Assembly: GCA_030148335.1 (NCBI GenBank)
Contig: JASBTQ010000034.1
Location: 47,887 to 111,886 of the forward strand
Length of the DNA: 64,000 nt
Origin: Allomuricauda sp.
Lineage (GTDB): Bacteria; Bacteroidota; Bacteroidia; Flavobacteriales; Flavobacteriaceae
Direction of reading: 5' to 3'
Part shown: one piece after another, positions 17,072 through 25,188 of the stretch
Position numbering within the stretch: the first letter of the stretch is position 1
How the letters are laid out: the number at the start of each line of letters is the position of its first letter
Position numbers and translations under genes: made by a program
The notes under the pieces: model-generated
Seen by the model: the letters and a program-made list of their open reading frames with translations, nothing else
Databases searched by the model: none
Told to the model about the DNA's origin: nothing

Positions 17072-17145
17072 GAGCGGCCACTCTTTTCTATGGTCTAAAC
17101 TAAAACGCGGACTCTTTCGTTTTAGAAGGAGACACTTTCAGTAGA

Positions 17146-19128
17146 ATGACCAAAAAAAGGATTCTTTACGGTTTTTTGGCCCTTTTTGCGCTCTATCTGT
17201 GCTATTTGGCCTATATTTTTCTGCTCTCCCCCAAGACCAATCTACAATCCATCTACCTGATTCCCAAGGATGCTGTTTTCATTGTGGAATCGGAACAGCC
17301 CGTAGAGAGTTGGAAAAAGGTGAGCGAGAGCGATGCTTGGCACCACTTGGTGAAGAACGATTACTTTGCGGATTTGACTGAGAACATCCAAAAAGTGGAC
17401 ACGGTCTTTAACAACAACCACAAATTGTTCGAGTTTTTTGATGGCCGTTCGCTGTTCATCTCCGTCCACATGATCTCGCCCAAGGACTATGGTATTTTTT
17501 ATGTGCTCGACCTGAAGCGCATCGCAAAGCTGCAACTGCTGAAAACCTACCTGAACACCTTGCTGAATGAGGATTATGTGATGAGCAAGCGCATGTATCA
17601 CAGCCATGAGATTTTTGAGGTGCACGATCGCGAGAGCAAGGAAACCATGTACCTGGCTTTTATCAAGAACCAATTGGTAGCCTCTTACACGCATACTTTG
17701 GTGGAAGCCTCCATAGACCAATATCAAGAACCGGTGTTGGGCAGGAACCTCAATTTTATTGAGGTCAACCAAAAGGTGGGGCATGAGGACCTGTTTCGGA
17801 TGTATGTCCAGTACCATTATTTTGATGACTATATAAAACGGTTTACCGACACCCCATCGGATTGGGTGCGACGGGTGAGTGAGAATTTTTTGTTTTCGGG
17901 CTTTTACTTCGACCTAGATAAAAACAGTACCCTTACGGCGAATGGGTTTACCAACATCAGCGGGACCAACGAGTACTATTTGGAGGCCCTGCAAAAGTCG
18001 GGAACTGCCGAACGTACCATACCCACCATTGTGCCCAAACGTACCGCGCTCTACATCAGCTATGGGTTCGATAGCTTTTCCGAGTTCTACAAAAACTTTG
18101 AAAAGGTTCAACAGAACGACCCCCAGCAGTTTGAAAGCTACCAGAATGGCATTGAAAAGGTGGAAAAATTCCTGAAGATTGATGTGAAGGAGAACTTTGT
18201 GAGTTGGATCGATGATGAGATAGCCGTATTACAGGTCCAGTCACGCATTTCCAAAGGAAAAAATGATATGGCACTGGTGCTCAAGGCCAATGATGCAGAA
18301 AAGGCCAGGACAAATCTTGACTTTGTGCTGGAGCAGATCCGAAGAAAGACGCCTGTCAAGTTCAAAGCTGTTGACTATAAGGGATATAAGATCAATTTTC
18401 TTTCCATCAAAGGTTTTTTCAAGATGTTGCTGGGCGGAAGGTTCGATGAGTTTGACAAGCCTTATTTTACACAGATCGATGAGTTTGTGATCTTTAGTGA
18501 CAACCCCAACACGCTCAAAAGTATCATCGATGATGCTTTGGAAGGGGAGACCCTGGCCACTTCAAAGGAGTTCAGAGATTTTGATGACCAATTTGAATCG
18601 GAATCCAGTGTGTTCGTGTATAGCAATGTGCCTCTGTTTTTTGACAATATGTATGCATTGGCCGATGCAGACACCAAAAAAAAAATGCACAAGAACAAGG
18701 ATTTCATCATCTGCTTTCCGCAGTTCGGGCTGCAATTGACCCCCGAGGACGACCTGTTCGAAAGTAGGTTGGTGATCAATTATAAGGATGTGCAAGAGGT
18801 GAAAAAGAATGCACAGTTTGAAGACAAGGTCCAAATCACAAATTCCAAAACCCAAAGTTCCGACCCGATCGAGATCACGGAAGCCGTTTTCAACTTAAAA
18901 CCTATCTATCCCACAGACCTTAATGTGAAAGCTTTCAGCGTGAAATATCCCAACGGGACCATCAAGTTTGAAGTGGAACTGAAGGATGGTCTAAAGCACG
19001 GCCGATACACCGAATACTATCCGGATGGTACCGAAAAAATGACAGGCCGTTTCCGAAAAGACCAGCAAGTGGGTACTTGGCGATATTACGACAAGCAGGG
19101 TGAACTGGTCATCAAAAAACGGTTCTAG
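17146..19128 (+). CDS. Membrane-anchored exported protein with C-terminal MORN-type repeats
   Basis: 660 aa. One N-terminal transmembrane anchor (residues 6-28, ILYGFLALFALYLCYLAYIF) is followed by a long extracytoplasmic region of alternating strands and helices reminiscent of DUF3352 proteins (for example FLKIDVKENFVSWIDDEIAV near residue 345). The last 45 residues carry two MORN/YwqK-type motifs, KDGLKHGRYTEYYPDGTEKM and GRFRKDQQVGTWRYYDKQGE. No enzyme signature. Its stop overlaps by 4 bp the stop of the converging VOC gene. Confidence 0.7.
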   Translation: MTKKRILYGFLALFALYLCYLAYIFLLSPKTNLQSIYLIPKDAVFIVESEQPVESWKKVSESDAWHHLVKNDYFADLTENIQKVDTVFNNNHKLFEFFDGRSLFISVHMISPKDYGIFYVLDLKRIAKLQLLKTYLNTLLNEDYVMSKRMYHSHEIFEVHDRESKETMYLAFIKNQLVASYTHTLVEASIDQYQEPVLGRNLNFIEVNQKVGHEDLFRMYVQYHYFDDYIKRFTDTPSDWVRRVSENFLFSGFYFDLDKNSTLTANGFTNISGTNEYYLEALQKSGTAERTIPTIVPKRTALYISYGFDSFSEFYKNFEKVQQNDPQQFESYQNGIEKVEKFLKIDVKENFVSWIDDEIAVLQVQSRISKGKNDMALVLKANDAEKARTNLDFVLEQIRRKTPVKFKAVDYKGYKINFLSIKGFFKMLLGGRFDEFDKPYFTQIDEFVIFSDNPNTLKSIIDDALEGETLATSKEFRDFDDQFESESSVFVYSNVPLFFDNMYALADADTKKKMHKNKDFIICFPQFGLQLTPEDDLFESRLVINYKDVQEVKKNAQFEDKVQITNSKTQSSDPIEITEAVFNLKPIYPTDLNVKAFSVKYPNGTIKFEVELKDGLKHGRYTEYYPDGTEKMTGRFRKDQQVGTWRYYDKQGELVIKKRF

Positions 19129-19625
19129 GACTTCAGTTCTTCCAAAAGATTGTTGAGGTCAAGCCGCTCAGTGTACATTTCCAAAGAACCATCCTCTTTT
19201 TGTGGCCAATCCGCTTGTGGCCGGTCCCAGTAGAGTTCCACGCCGTTCCCATCAGGGTCGTCAAGGTACAGAGCCTCGGAAACCCCATGATCGGCGGCAC
19301 CCGTCAAGTCATATTTTGCTTCCAACAATCGGTTCAGGATGGTGGCCAAATCTTTTCGCGTGGGGTATAGAATGGCCGTATGGAAAAGTCCGGTCGTGTT
19401 CTTGGGTGCTGGCGGACCATTTTTGCTGTACCAGGTGTTCAGCCCGATATGGTGATGATAGCCACCCGCCGAAATGAAGGCGGCCTGGTCGCCGTAGGTT
19501 GTGGTGACCTCAAAGCCCAATAGGCCACAATAAAAATCCAAAGCTCGCTGCAGATCGGAAACTTTAAGGTGCACATGGCCGATTTTGGTCTGGGGAGGAG
19601 CAATATATTCAGGAGTTTTGTCCAT
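19125..19625 (-). CDS. VOC-family (glyoxalase/extradiol dioxygenase-like) protein
   Basis: 166 aa from the ATG at 19625. It has a paired beta-alpha-beta-beta-beta fold: IGHVHLKVSDLQRALDFYCG (first module, metal-ligand His in GHVHL), YHHHIGLNTW, LFHTAILYPTRKDL (second module) and LYLDDPDGNGVELYWDRP with the terminal ligand Glu. This resembles catechol-2,3-dioxygenase-like YfiE/CatE proteins. Substrate unknown. Confidence 0.88.
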   Translation of the reverse strand: MDKTPEYIAPPQTKIGHVHLKVSDLQRALDFYCGLLGFEVTTTYGDQAAFISAGGYHHHIGLNTWYSKNGPPAPKNTTGLFHTAILYPTRKDLATILNRLLEAKYDLTGAADHGVSEALYLDDPDGNGVELYWDRPQADWPQKEDGSLEMYTERLDLNNLLEELKS

Positions 19626-19714
19626 GGTTTGAAAATTAAAATACAAAGGTAGCCATTGGAGCCGTTCCAAGAACAATCATTAACTTGAGGGAATTTTTAA
19701 ACCAGACCCTTAAC

Positions 19715-20869
19715 ATGAAACCAACTTCACGATGGTATGTGCTCCTTTTTTGGGGCATCCTAAACACCGTATCCGCCCAAGACCTTTATTTTCCCGAACG
19801 TAATGAAACTTGGAAATCCGCTGGAAAAAATCAATTCAAACATGATGTACAGCAATTGGCCGAAGCAGTGGATTTCGCCAATGCCAACGAATATTCCGGG
19901 TCCAGGGACCTGAGGATTGCCATTCTGGAAGGGTTCAAGCAGGAGCCTTTCCATAAAATCTTGGGCCCCACCAAAAAAAGGGGAGGCCCTGCGGGCATGA
20001 TTTTGAAGAATGGCTATGTGATGGCCTCTTGGGGCGATACCCAACAGGTGGACATGACCTTCAGTGTCACCAAAAGCTTTTTGTCTACCGTAGCAGGTTT
20101 GGCCGAAGACCAAGGGCTGATCGTGGACACCAAGGATAAGGTGGGCGACTACATTTGGGATGGTACGTTTGATGGGGAGCACAACGCCAAGATCACTTGG
20201 GAACATCTATTGCAACAAAACTCCGATTGGTCGGGCGAAATTTGGGGCGGTAAGGATTGGGCCGACCGTCCCCCACGGGAAGGCGGTCTGGACGACTGGA
20301 AATTTCGAAAACTGAACGAACCGGGTACGGTAATGGAATACAACGACGTTCGGGTGAATGTCTTGGCCTATTCCTTGACGCATGTGTGGAGACAACCGAT
20401 CCCCATGGTTCTGAAGGAAAAAATAATGGATTCCATCGGGACGACCACCACTTGGCGGTGGTTTGGGTATGATCATGCTTGGACCGAAATTGACGGCATC
20501 CAAATGAAATCCGTGACGGGCGGGGGCCATTCCGGTGCCGGACTCTTTATTTCCACGGAGGATATGGCCCGTTTTGGGCTATTGTTTCTGAACAATGGCC
20601 AATGGAAGGACCAACAACTTATCAGTGCCGATTGGATTAAAAAGGCCACCGCACCTTCGGTGCCGAATGTGAACTATGGCTACATGTGGTGGCTCAACCA
20701 AAGGGGGGACAGACACTGGGAAGGCGTACCCGAGCATGTATTCTATGCCGCAGGATTTGGCGGCAATTTTATTGTGGTGGATCAAAAAAGCGGATTGCTT
20801 ATCGTGACCCGCTGGTTGGAACCCTCAAAAATTGGGGAGTTTGTGAAGCAGGTGTATGAGGCTTTTTGA
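19715..20869 (+). CDS. Exported serine hydrolase of the beta-lactamase/PBP-like family
   Basis: 384 aa from the ATG at 19715, chosen because it starts a signal peptide (WYVLLFWGILNTVSAQ). Class-C-type motifs: SVTK in MTFSVTKSFLSTVAGLAEDQ (nucleophile Ser and Lys, near residue 121), YND in VMEYNDVRVN (Tyr general base), and AGFGG in place of KTG near residue 350. Enzymes like this act as esterases or D-amino-acid peptidases rather than true beta-lactamases. It is followed by a small inverted repeat. Confidence 0.85.
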   Translation: MKPTSRWYVLLFWGILNTVSAQDLYFPERNETWKSAGKNQFKHDVQQLAEAVDFANANEYSGSRDLRIAILEGFKQEPFHKILGPTKKRGGPAGMILKNGYVMASWGDTQQVDMTFSVTKSFLSTVAGLAEDQGLIVDTKDKVGDYIWDGTFDGEHNAKITWEHLLQQNSDWSGEIWGGKDWADRPPREGGLDDWKFRKLNEPGTVMEYNDVRVNVLAYSLTHVWRQPIPMVLKEKIMDSIGTTTTWRWFGYDHAWTEIDGIQMKSVTGGGHSGAGLFISTEDMARFGLLFLNNGQWKDQQLISADWIKKATAPSVPNVNYGYMWWLNQRGDRHWEGVPEHVFYAAGFGGNFIVVDQKSGLLIVTRWLEPSKIGEFVKQVYEAF

Positions 20870-20875
20870 TTGAAT

Positions 20876-20902
20876 TGTCATTCCGTGCTTGACACGGAAT
20901 CT
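20876..20902. repeat. Short palindromic interspersed repeat
   Basis: ATTCCGTG-CTTGA-CACGGAAT, preceded by TGTC, fills the 45-bp gap between the converging serine hydrolase and mfd genes. It could also act as a weak terminator. Confidence 0.6.
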
Positions 20903-20914
20903 CATCAAAATGAT

Positions 20915-23900
20915 TTAAACAGAAACATTTTCCTTTTGAGGTGTTAACGGTTCCAAAACCTTCAACGCCTTTTCCACACTGTTGATTTTTTCAAAAACCA
21001 ACAACAAGCGCAATCCACTACGGGTCTGTTTTTCCTTGAGCCGGGCCTGTTGGGAATGGCTCTGTACATATTGCAACACTTGGGTAAACACAGGGGTCTG
21101 GTAAAAATTGGACTGCTGGTCGGCAATAAAATACCCCATGAACTTGCCCTGTTTCATCACCACTTTTTCCAGACCAATGTGGGTGGCGATCCATTTGATG
21201 CGGACAGAATTCAATAAGTCCTGTGCCTGATCGGGCAATTCCCCAAAACGGTCCACCAAGTCGGCCTCGAATTTCTGGAGTCCTTCCTCATCCTTCACCT
21301 CATTGAGTTGGGTGTACAGGTTCAACCTTTCCGTAATATTGTTGATATAGTCGTCGGGGAAGAGCAGTTCAAAATCGGTATCCAATTGGATGTCCTTCAC
21401 ATACACTTTCTCCTTATGGCCCTCCACTTCTTCGTACAGTTCCTTGAACTCATTTTCCTTGAGTTCCTCAATGGCTTCCGATAGTATTTTTTGATAGGTT
21501 TCGAACCCGATCTCGTTGATGAAACCGCTCTGTTCGCCACCCAACAAATCCCCGGCACCTCGAATTTCGAGATCCTTCATGGCGATGTTGAATCCACTGC
21601 CCAAGTCGGTAAATTGTTCCAAGGCTTCGATACGTTTTCGAGCATCGGGCGTCATCACTTCGTAAGGCGGCGTAATGAAAAAGCAGAAGGCCTTTTTGTT
21701 GCTTCGTCCCACACGCCCACGCATCTGGTGAAGGTCGCTCAATCCAAAATTATTGGCATTATTGATGAAAATGGTATTGGCATTGGTCACGTCCAGTCCA
21801 CTTTCCACAATGGTGGTGGAGACCAGCACATCAAACTCCCCGTTCATGAAGGCGAGCATGAGCTGTTCCAGCTTTTTGCCCTCCATCTGCCCATGGCCGA
21901 TCCCAATTTTGGCATCGGGCACCAAACGTTGGATCATTCCCGCCACTTCCTTGATGTTCTCGATGCGGTTATGGATAAAGAACACCTGTCCGCCCCGTTG
22001 GATTTCATAAGAAATGGCATCGCGAATGATTTCTTCGTTAAAGCCAATGACCTGACTTTCGATGGGATAGCGGTTGGGTGGTGGCGTATTGATGACGGAT
22101 AGATCGCGGGCGGCCATCAAACTGAATTGAAGTGTTCTTGGAATTGGCGTGGCGGTAAGGGTGAGCACATCCACATTTTCTTTGATGGAACGCAGTTTTT
22201 CCTTTACCGAAACTCCAAATTTTTGCTCCTCGTCCACAATCAGCAGACCGAGATCCTTAAATTTTACATTTTTGTTCACCAGTTGATGGGTGCCGATGAT
22301 GATATCCACCTTTCCACTGGCCAAATTTTCCAAGGTTTCCCTTTTCTCCTTGGCCGTTCTGAAACGGTTCAGATAATCAACGGTGACCGGCATATCCTTG
22401 AGTCGCTCCGAAAAAGTGCGATGGTGCTGAAAAGCCAAAATGGTGGTGGGCACCAGAATAGCCACCTGTTTGCCATTGTCCACGGCCTTGAAAGCTGCAC
22501 GGATGGCTACCTCGGTCTTTCCAAAACCGACATCCCCGCAAATGAGTCGGTCCATAGGGCGTTCGCTCTCCATGTCCGTTTTCACATCTTGGGTACTTTT
22601 TTCCTGGTCGGGCGTGTCCTCGTACAGGAAAGATGCCTCCAATTCATATTGTAAATAACTGTCGGGTGCATATTGGAAGCCTTTTTCCAGACGTCGCTTC
22701 GCATATACCTGGATGAGATTGAAAGCAATCTGTTTGACGCGGCTCTTTGTCTTTTGTTTCAGGGTCTTCCAAGCTGCGGAGCCGAGTTTGTAGATTTTGG
22801 GCGGGGCACCGTCCTTGCCATTGTATTTGGAGATTTTATGTAGCGAATGGATACTTACATACAAAATGTCACGGTCGCCATAGATCAATTTGATGGCTTC
22901 CTGCTTTTTGCCCTCCACATCGATTTTTTGAAGTCCGCCGAACTTGCCGATACCGTGGTCAATGTGGGTCACATAGTCCCCAATTTCCAATTTGTTGAGT
23001 TCCTTAAGAGTGATGGCCTGTTTTTTGGCGTAGCCATTTTTTAAATGGAACTTGTGGTAACGTTCAAAAATTTGATGGTCCGTGTAGCAGGCCAGTTTCA
23101 GGTCATCATCAATGAAACCTTGAAAAAGCGGAAAAACCACGGTCTGGTAGTGGACAGTTTGGTCCACTTCCTCAAAAATATCATGAAAACGTTTGGCTTG
23201 TTGCTCGGTGGAACAGAAAATATAGTTGGTAAAACCTGCTTCGCGATTTTCATTGAGGTTTTCAATGAGCAGGTCAAATTTTTTATTGAAGGAAGGTTGG
23301 GGTTTGGTGTTGAATTGGATGGTAAGGCTATTATGTGCTGTCTTCCCGAGCGCAGTCGAGGGAGAGGGTAGGGTGGAACTTTCTGTCTGCTTCTCGACTC
23401 CGCTCGAAGTGACAGAAGTTGCCCCAATCTCAACACATAAAAAATCCTCCAATTGTTCCCTTAGCAAAGCTGAATCCACAAAAAGTTCCTTGGGCTCCGC
23501 ATGCTTGATTTCCTTGCCCAATTTGGTAAAACTTTCTTCCGCTTTGGCAAAAAAGGAATCAATGCGGTCATAGATCAAGACCGGATTTTTGGCAAAGACC
23601 ACCGTTTTGGGCGAAATGTATTTCAGAAAACTTTCGCGCGATTCCTGCAAGAACTTGTTCTCTACATTGGGGATGATGGTGATTTTCTTCACCTTGTCCG
23701 TGGAAAGTTGGGTCTCCACATCAAAGGTTCGGATGCTGTCCACTTCGTCACCAAAAAATTCGATGCGATAGGGTTGATCGTGCGAAAATGAAAACACGTC
23801 CACAATACCCCCACGAACCGAAAACTCCCCGGGTTCGGTGACAAAATCCACCCTCTTGAATTGGTATTCAAAGAGCACTTCGTTTAAAAAATCGAGGGAA

Positions 23901-24361
23901 AGGGTATCCTCCAGTTTTATTTTGAGGGTGTTCTTGTCGAGTTCCTTTCGGGTGACCACCTTTTCAAAAAGTGCGTCGGGATAAGTGACAATCACCGCTG
24001 GTTTTTTTCGTGAGTTGATGCGGTTCAGCACCTCTGCTCGAAGCAACACATTGGCATTGTCCGTTTCCTCAATCTGATAGGGCCGTCGGTAACTCCCAGG
24101 GTAAAAAAGCACATCGTTCTCGCCAATCAGCTGTTCCAAATCGTTCAGGTGATAAGCAGCTTCCTCTTTGTCATTGAGAATCAACAGAAAAGGAGCATCC
24201 GCCGACTTGAAAGCCTCTGAAACCGCAAAGGAAAGGGAAGAACCGACCAATCCTTTCAAATTGATTTTGACAGGGTCATTTTGGGATTGGGCAATGGCAT
24301 CCCGCAGTTTCCCGAGTTGGGGAGACTGTGCAAAAAGCCGGGAAATGGGGGTTTTGGTCAA
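20915..24361 (-). CDS. mfd: Transcription-repair coupling factor
   Basis: 1,148 aa, the same as typical Mfd. The start is TTG (24361); no ATG is available upstream in frame. Domains in order: UvrB-homology region (YPGSYRRPYQIEETDNANV near residue 85; FVTEPGEFSVRGGIVDVFSF near 180); RNAP-interaction domain (IGDYVTHIDHGIGKFGG near 465); RecG-like translocase with Walker A GDVGFGKTEVA (near 610) and DEEQ; and a C-terminal TRCF domain. It removes stalled RNA polymerase and recruits UvrA. Residues about 315-341 are encoded by an inserted repeat pair, at a probable inter-domain linker. Confidence 0.97.
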   Translation of the reverse strand: MTKTPISRLFAQSPQLGKLRDAIAQSQNDPVKINLKGLVGSSLSFAVSEAFKSADAPFLLILNDKEEAAYHLNDLEQLIGENDVLFYPGSYRRPYQIEETDNANVLLRAEVLNRINSRKKPAVIVTYPDALFEKVVTRKELDKNTLKIKLEDTLSLDFLNEVLFEYQFKRVDFVTEPGEFSVRGGIVDVFSFSHDQPYRIEFFGDEVDSIRTFDVETQLSTDKVKKITIIPNVENKFLQESRESFLKYISPKTVVFAKNPVLIYDRIDSFFAKAEESFTKLGKEIKHAEPKELFVDSALLREQLEDFLCVEIGATSVTSSGVEKQTESSTLPSPSTALGKTAHNSLTIQFNTKPQPSFNKKFDLLIENLNENREAGFTNYIFCSTEQQAKRFHDIFEEVDQTVHYQTVVFPLFQGFIDDDLKLACYTDHQIFERYHKFHLKNGYAKKQAITLKELNKLEIGDYVTHIDHGIGKFGGLQKIDVEGKKQEAIKLIYGDRDILYVSIHSLHKISKYNGKDGAPPKIYKLGSAAWKTLKQKTKSRVKQIAFNLIQVYAKRRLEKGFQYAPDSYLQYELEASFLYEDTPDQEKSTQDVKTDMESERPMDRLICGDVGFGKTEVAIRAAFKAVDNGKQVAILVPTTILAFQHHRTFSERLKDMPVTVDYLNRFRTAKEKRETLENLASGKVDIIIGTHQLVNKNVKFKDLGLLIVDEEQKFGVSVKEKLRSIKENVDVLTLTATPIPRTLQFSLMAARDLSVINTPPPNRYPIESQVIGFNEEIIRDAISYEIQRGGQVFFIHNRIENIKEVAGMIQRLVPDAKIGIGHGQMEGKKLEQLMLAFMNGEFDVLVSTTIVESGLDVTNANTIFINNANNFGLSDLHQMRGRVGRSNKKAFCFFITPPYEVMTPDARKRIEALEQFTDLGSGFNIAMKDLEIRGAGDLLGGEQSGFINEIGFETYQKILSEAIEELKENEFKELYEEVEGHKEKVYVKDIQLDTDFELLFPDDYINNITERLNLYTQLNEVKDEEGLQKFEADLVDRFGELPDQAQDLLNSVRIKWIATHIGLEKVVMKQGKFMGYFIADQQSNFYQTPVFTQVLQYVQSHSQQARLKEKQTRSGLRLLLVFEKINSVEKALKVLEPLTPQKENVSV
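23338..23417. repeat. Paired inverted REP-like element inside mfd
   Basis: Left half CCCGAGCGCAGTCGAGGG (23345-23362) and inverted right half TTCTCGACTCCGCTCGAAGT (23391-23410). The arrangement and size match the intergenic element at 10219-10295. The mfd frame is kept and translates it as a Ser/Thr-rich linker. Confidence 0.8.
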
Positions 24362-24444
24362 TCCAAAAACTTTGCGGCAAAGATAAAATGAAATGTTTTT
24401 ATGAAAAATGTTTTTTTGGGTTTCTATATCCTAGTCTAAATAAT

Positions 24445-24473
24445 ACTGTCATTTGAACGGAGTGAAGAATCTA
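24445..24473. repeat. Interspersed repeat touching the pdeM stop codon
   Basis: CTGTCATTTGAACGGAGTGA (24447-24466), then AGAATCTA. It belongs to the same TGTCATT-leading class of short repeats. The pdeM stop (TAG, 24471-24473) lies at its edge. Confidence 0.5.
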
Positions 24474-25097
24474 AACTTTTACCACCGCATCCTCCACAAT
24501 GGCATAGACCTCATCATTTTTTGAAGGGTTCATGGTATAGGTTCCGGTAAACTCCCCAAAAGCGGGCAGGATCATCTGGTTTTTACTTTTAAAAAAACAA
24601 GGAAGTCTGAGCTTTTGTCGTCCAAATCCATACAATTTCACGGCAGGGTGAATGTGTCCACAAAAGGTGAACAACCCTTCCCGCTCCTCGGGATGGTGGG
24701 TCAACAGAAAATCATCGATGATGAGTTCGGGGAAGATTTCAACGTTGAGTTGCCTATATTTTTCAGGGGCGATGATGTCGTGGTTACCCGACACCAAAAT
24801 GATCTCTGCCGGGGTTTTACCCACCCAATTTTCGAACAATTCCCACTCCTTGTTCAACGAAGAATGAAAGAGGTCGCCCAAAAAGCAGATTTGAAAGGGT
24901 TGGAAGTCGGAAACGATCTTGTCCAGCAACATAATATTTTTATGGATGGCCTTTCGTGGGACAGCCGCCCCAAACTTGCGAAAGTGGTTCACTTTTCCCA
25001 AATGCACATCACTGATCAGCAAAAGGGATTTTTCTTCCCAAAATAGACCACCCAAAGGGTGGAGGGTAAAATTTTGTTGCCGAACGGAAATATTCAT
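24471..25097 (-). CDS. pdeM: Ligase-associated DNA-damage-response phosphoesterase PdeM
   Basis: 208 aa from the ATG at 25097, judged by the common start MNISVRQQNF. Calcineurin-like metallophosphoesterase motifs: LLISDVHLGKVNHFRKFG (DxH), CFLGDLFHS (GD), VSGNHDI (GNHD), LLTHHPE and FCGHIHPAV (GHxH). PdeM belongs to a four-gene repair set with a DNA ligase, an exonuclease and a DEXH helicase. The helicase is 4.5 kb upstream on the same strand but separated by a secreted-nuclease gene; ligase and exonuclease are not in the window. Confidence 0.9.
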   Translation of the reverse strand: MNISVRQQNFTLHPLGGLFWEEKSLLLISDVHLGKVNHFRKFGAAVPRKAIHKNIMLLDKIVSDFQPFQICFLGDLFHSSLNKEWELFENWVGKTPAEIILVSGNHDIIAPEKYRQLNVEIFPELIIDDFLLTHHPEEREGLFTFCGHIHPAVKLYGFGRQKLRLPCFFKSKNQMILPAFGEFTGTYTMNPSKNDEVYAIVEDAVVKV

Positions 25098-25138
25098 GGA
25101 ATCCAAAGATACCATAGCTTAATGGGATTTGCCACAAC

Positions 25139-25167
25139 AAAAAAGCCCCGACACATAGGTTGGGGCC
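25139..25167 (-). terminator. Terminator of the secreted-nuclease gene
   Basis: Read leftward, arms GCCCC and GGGGC enclose a 12-base loop and are followed by T6. It ends transcription after the stop at 25189, so pdeM needs its own promoter. Confidence 0.8.
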
Positions 25168-25188
25168 ACTTATTTTGAGAATAGATGA

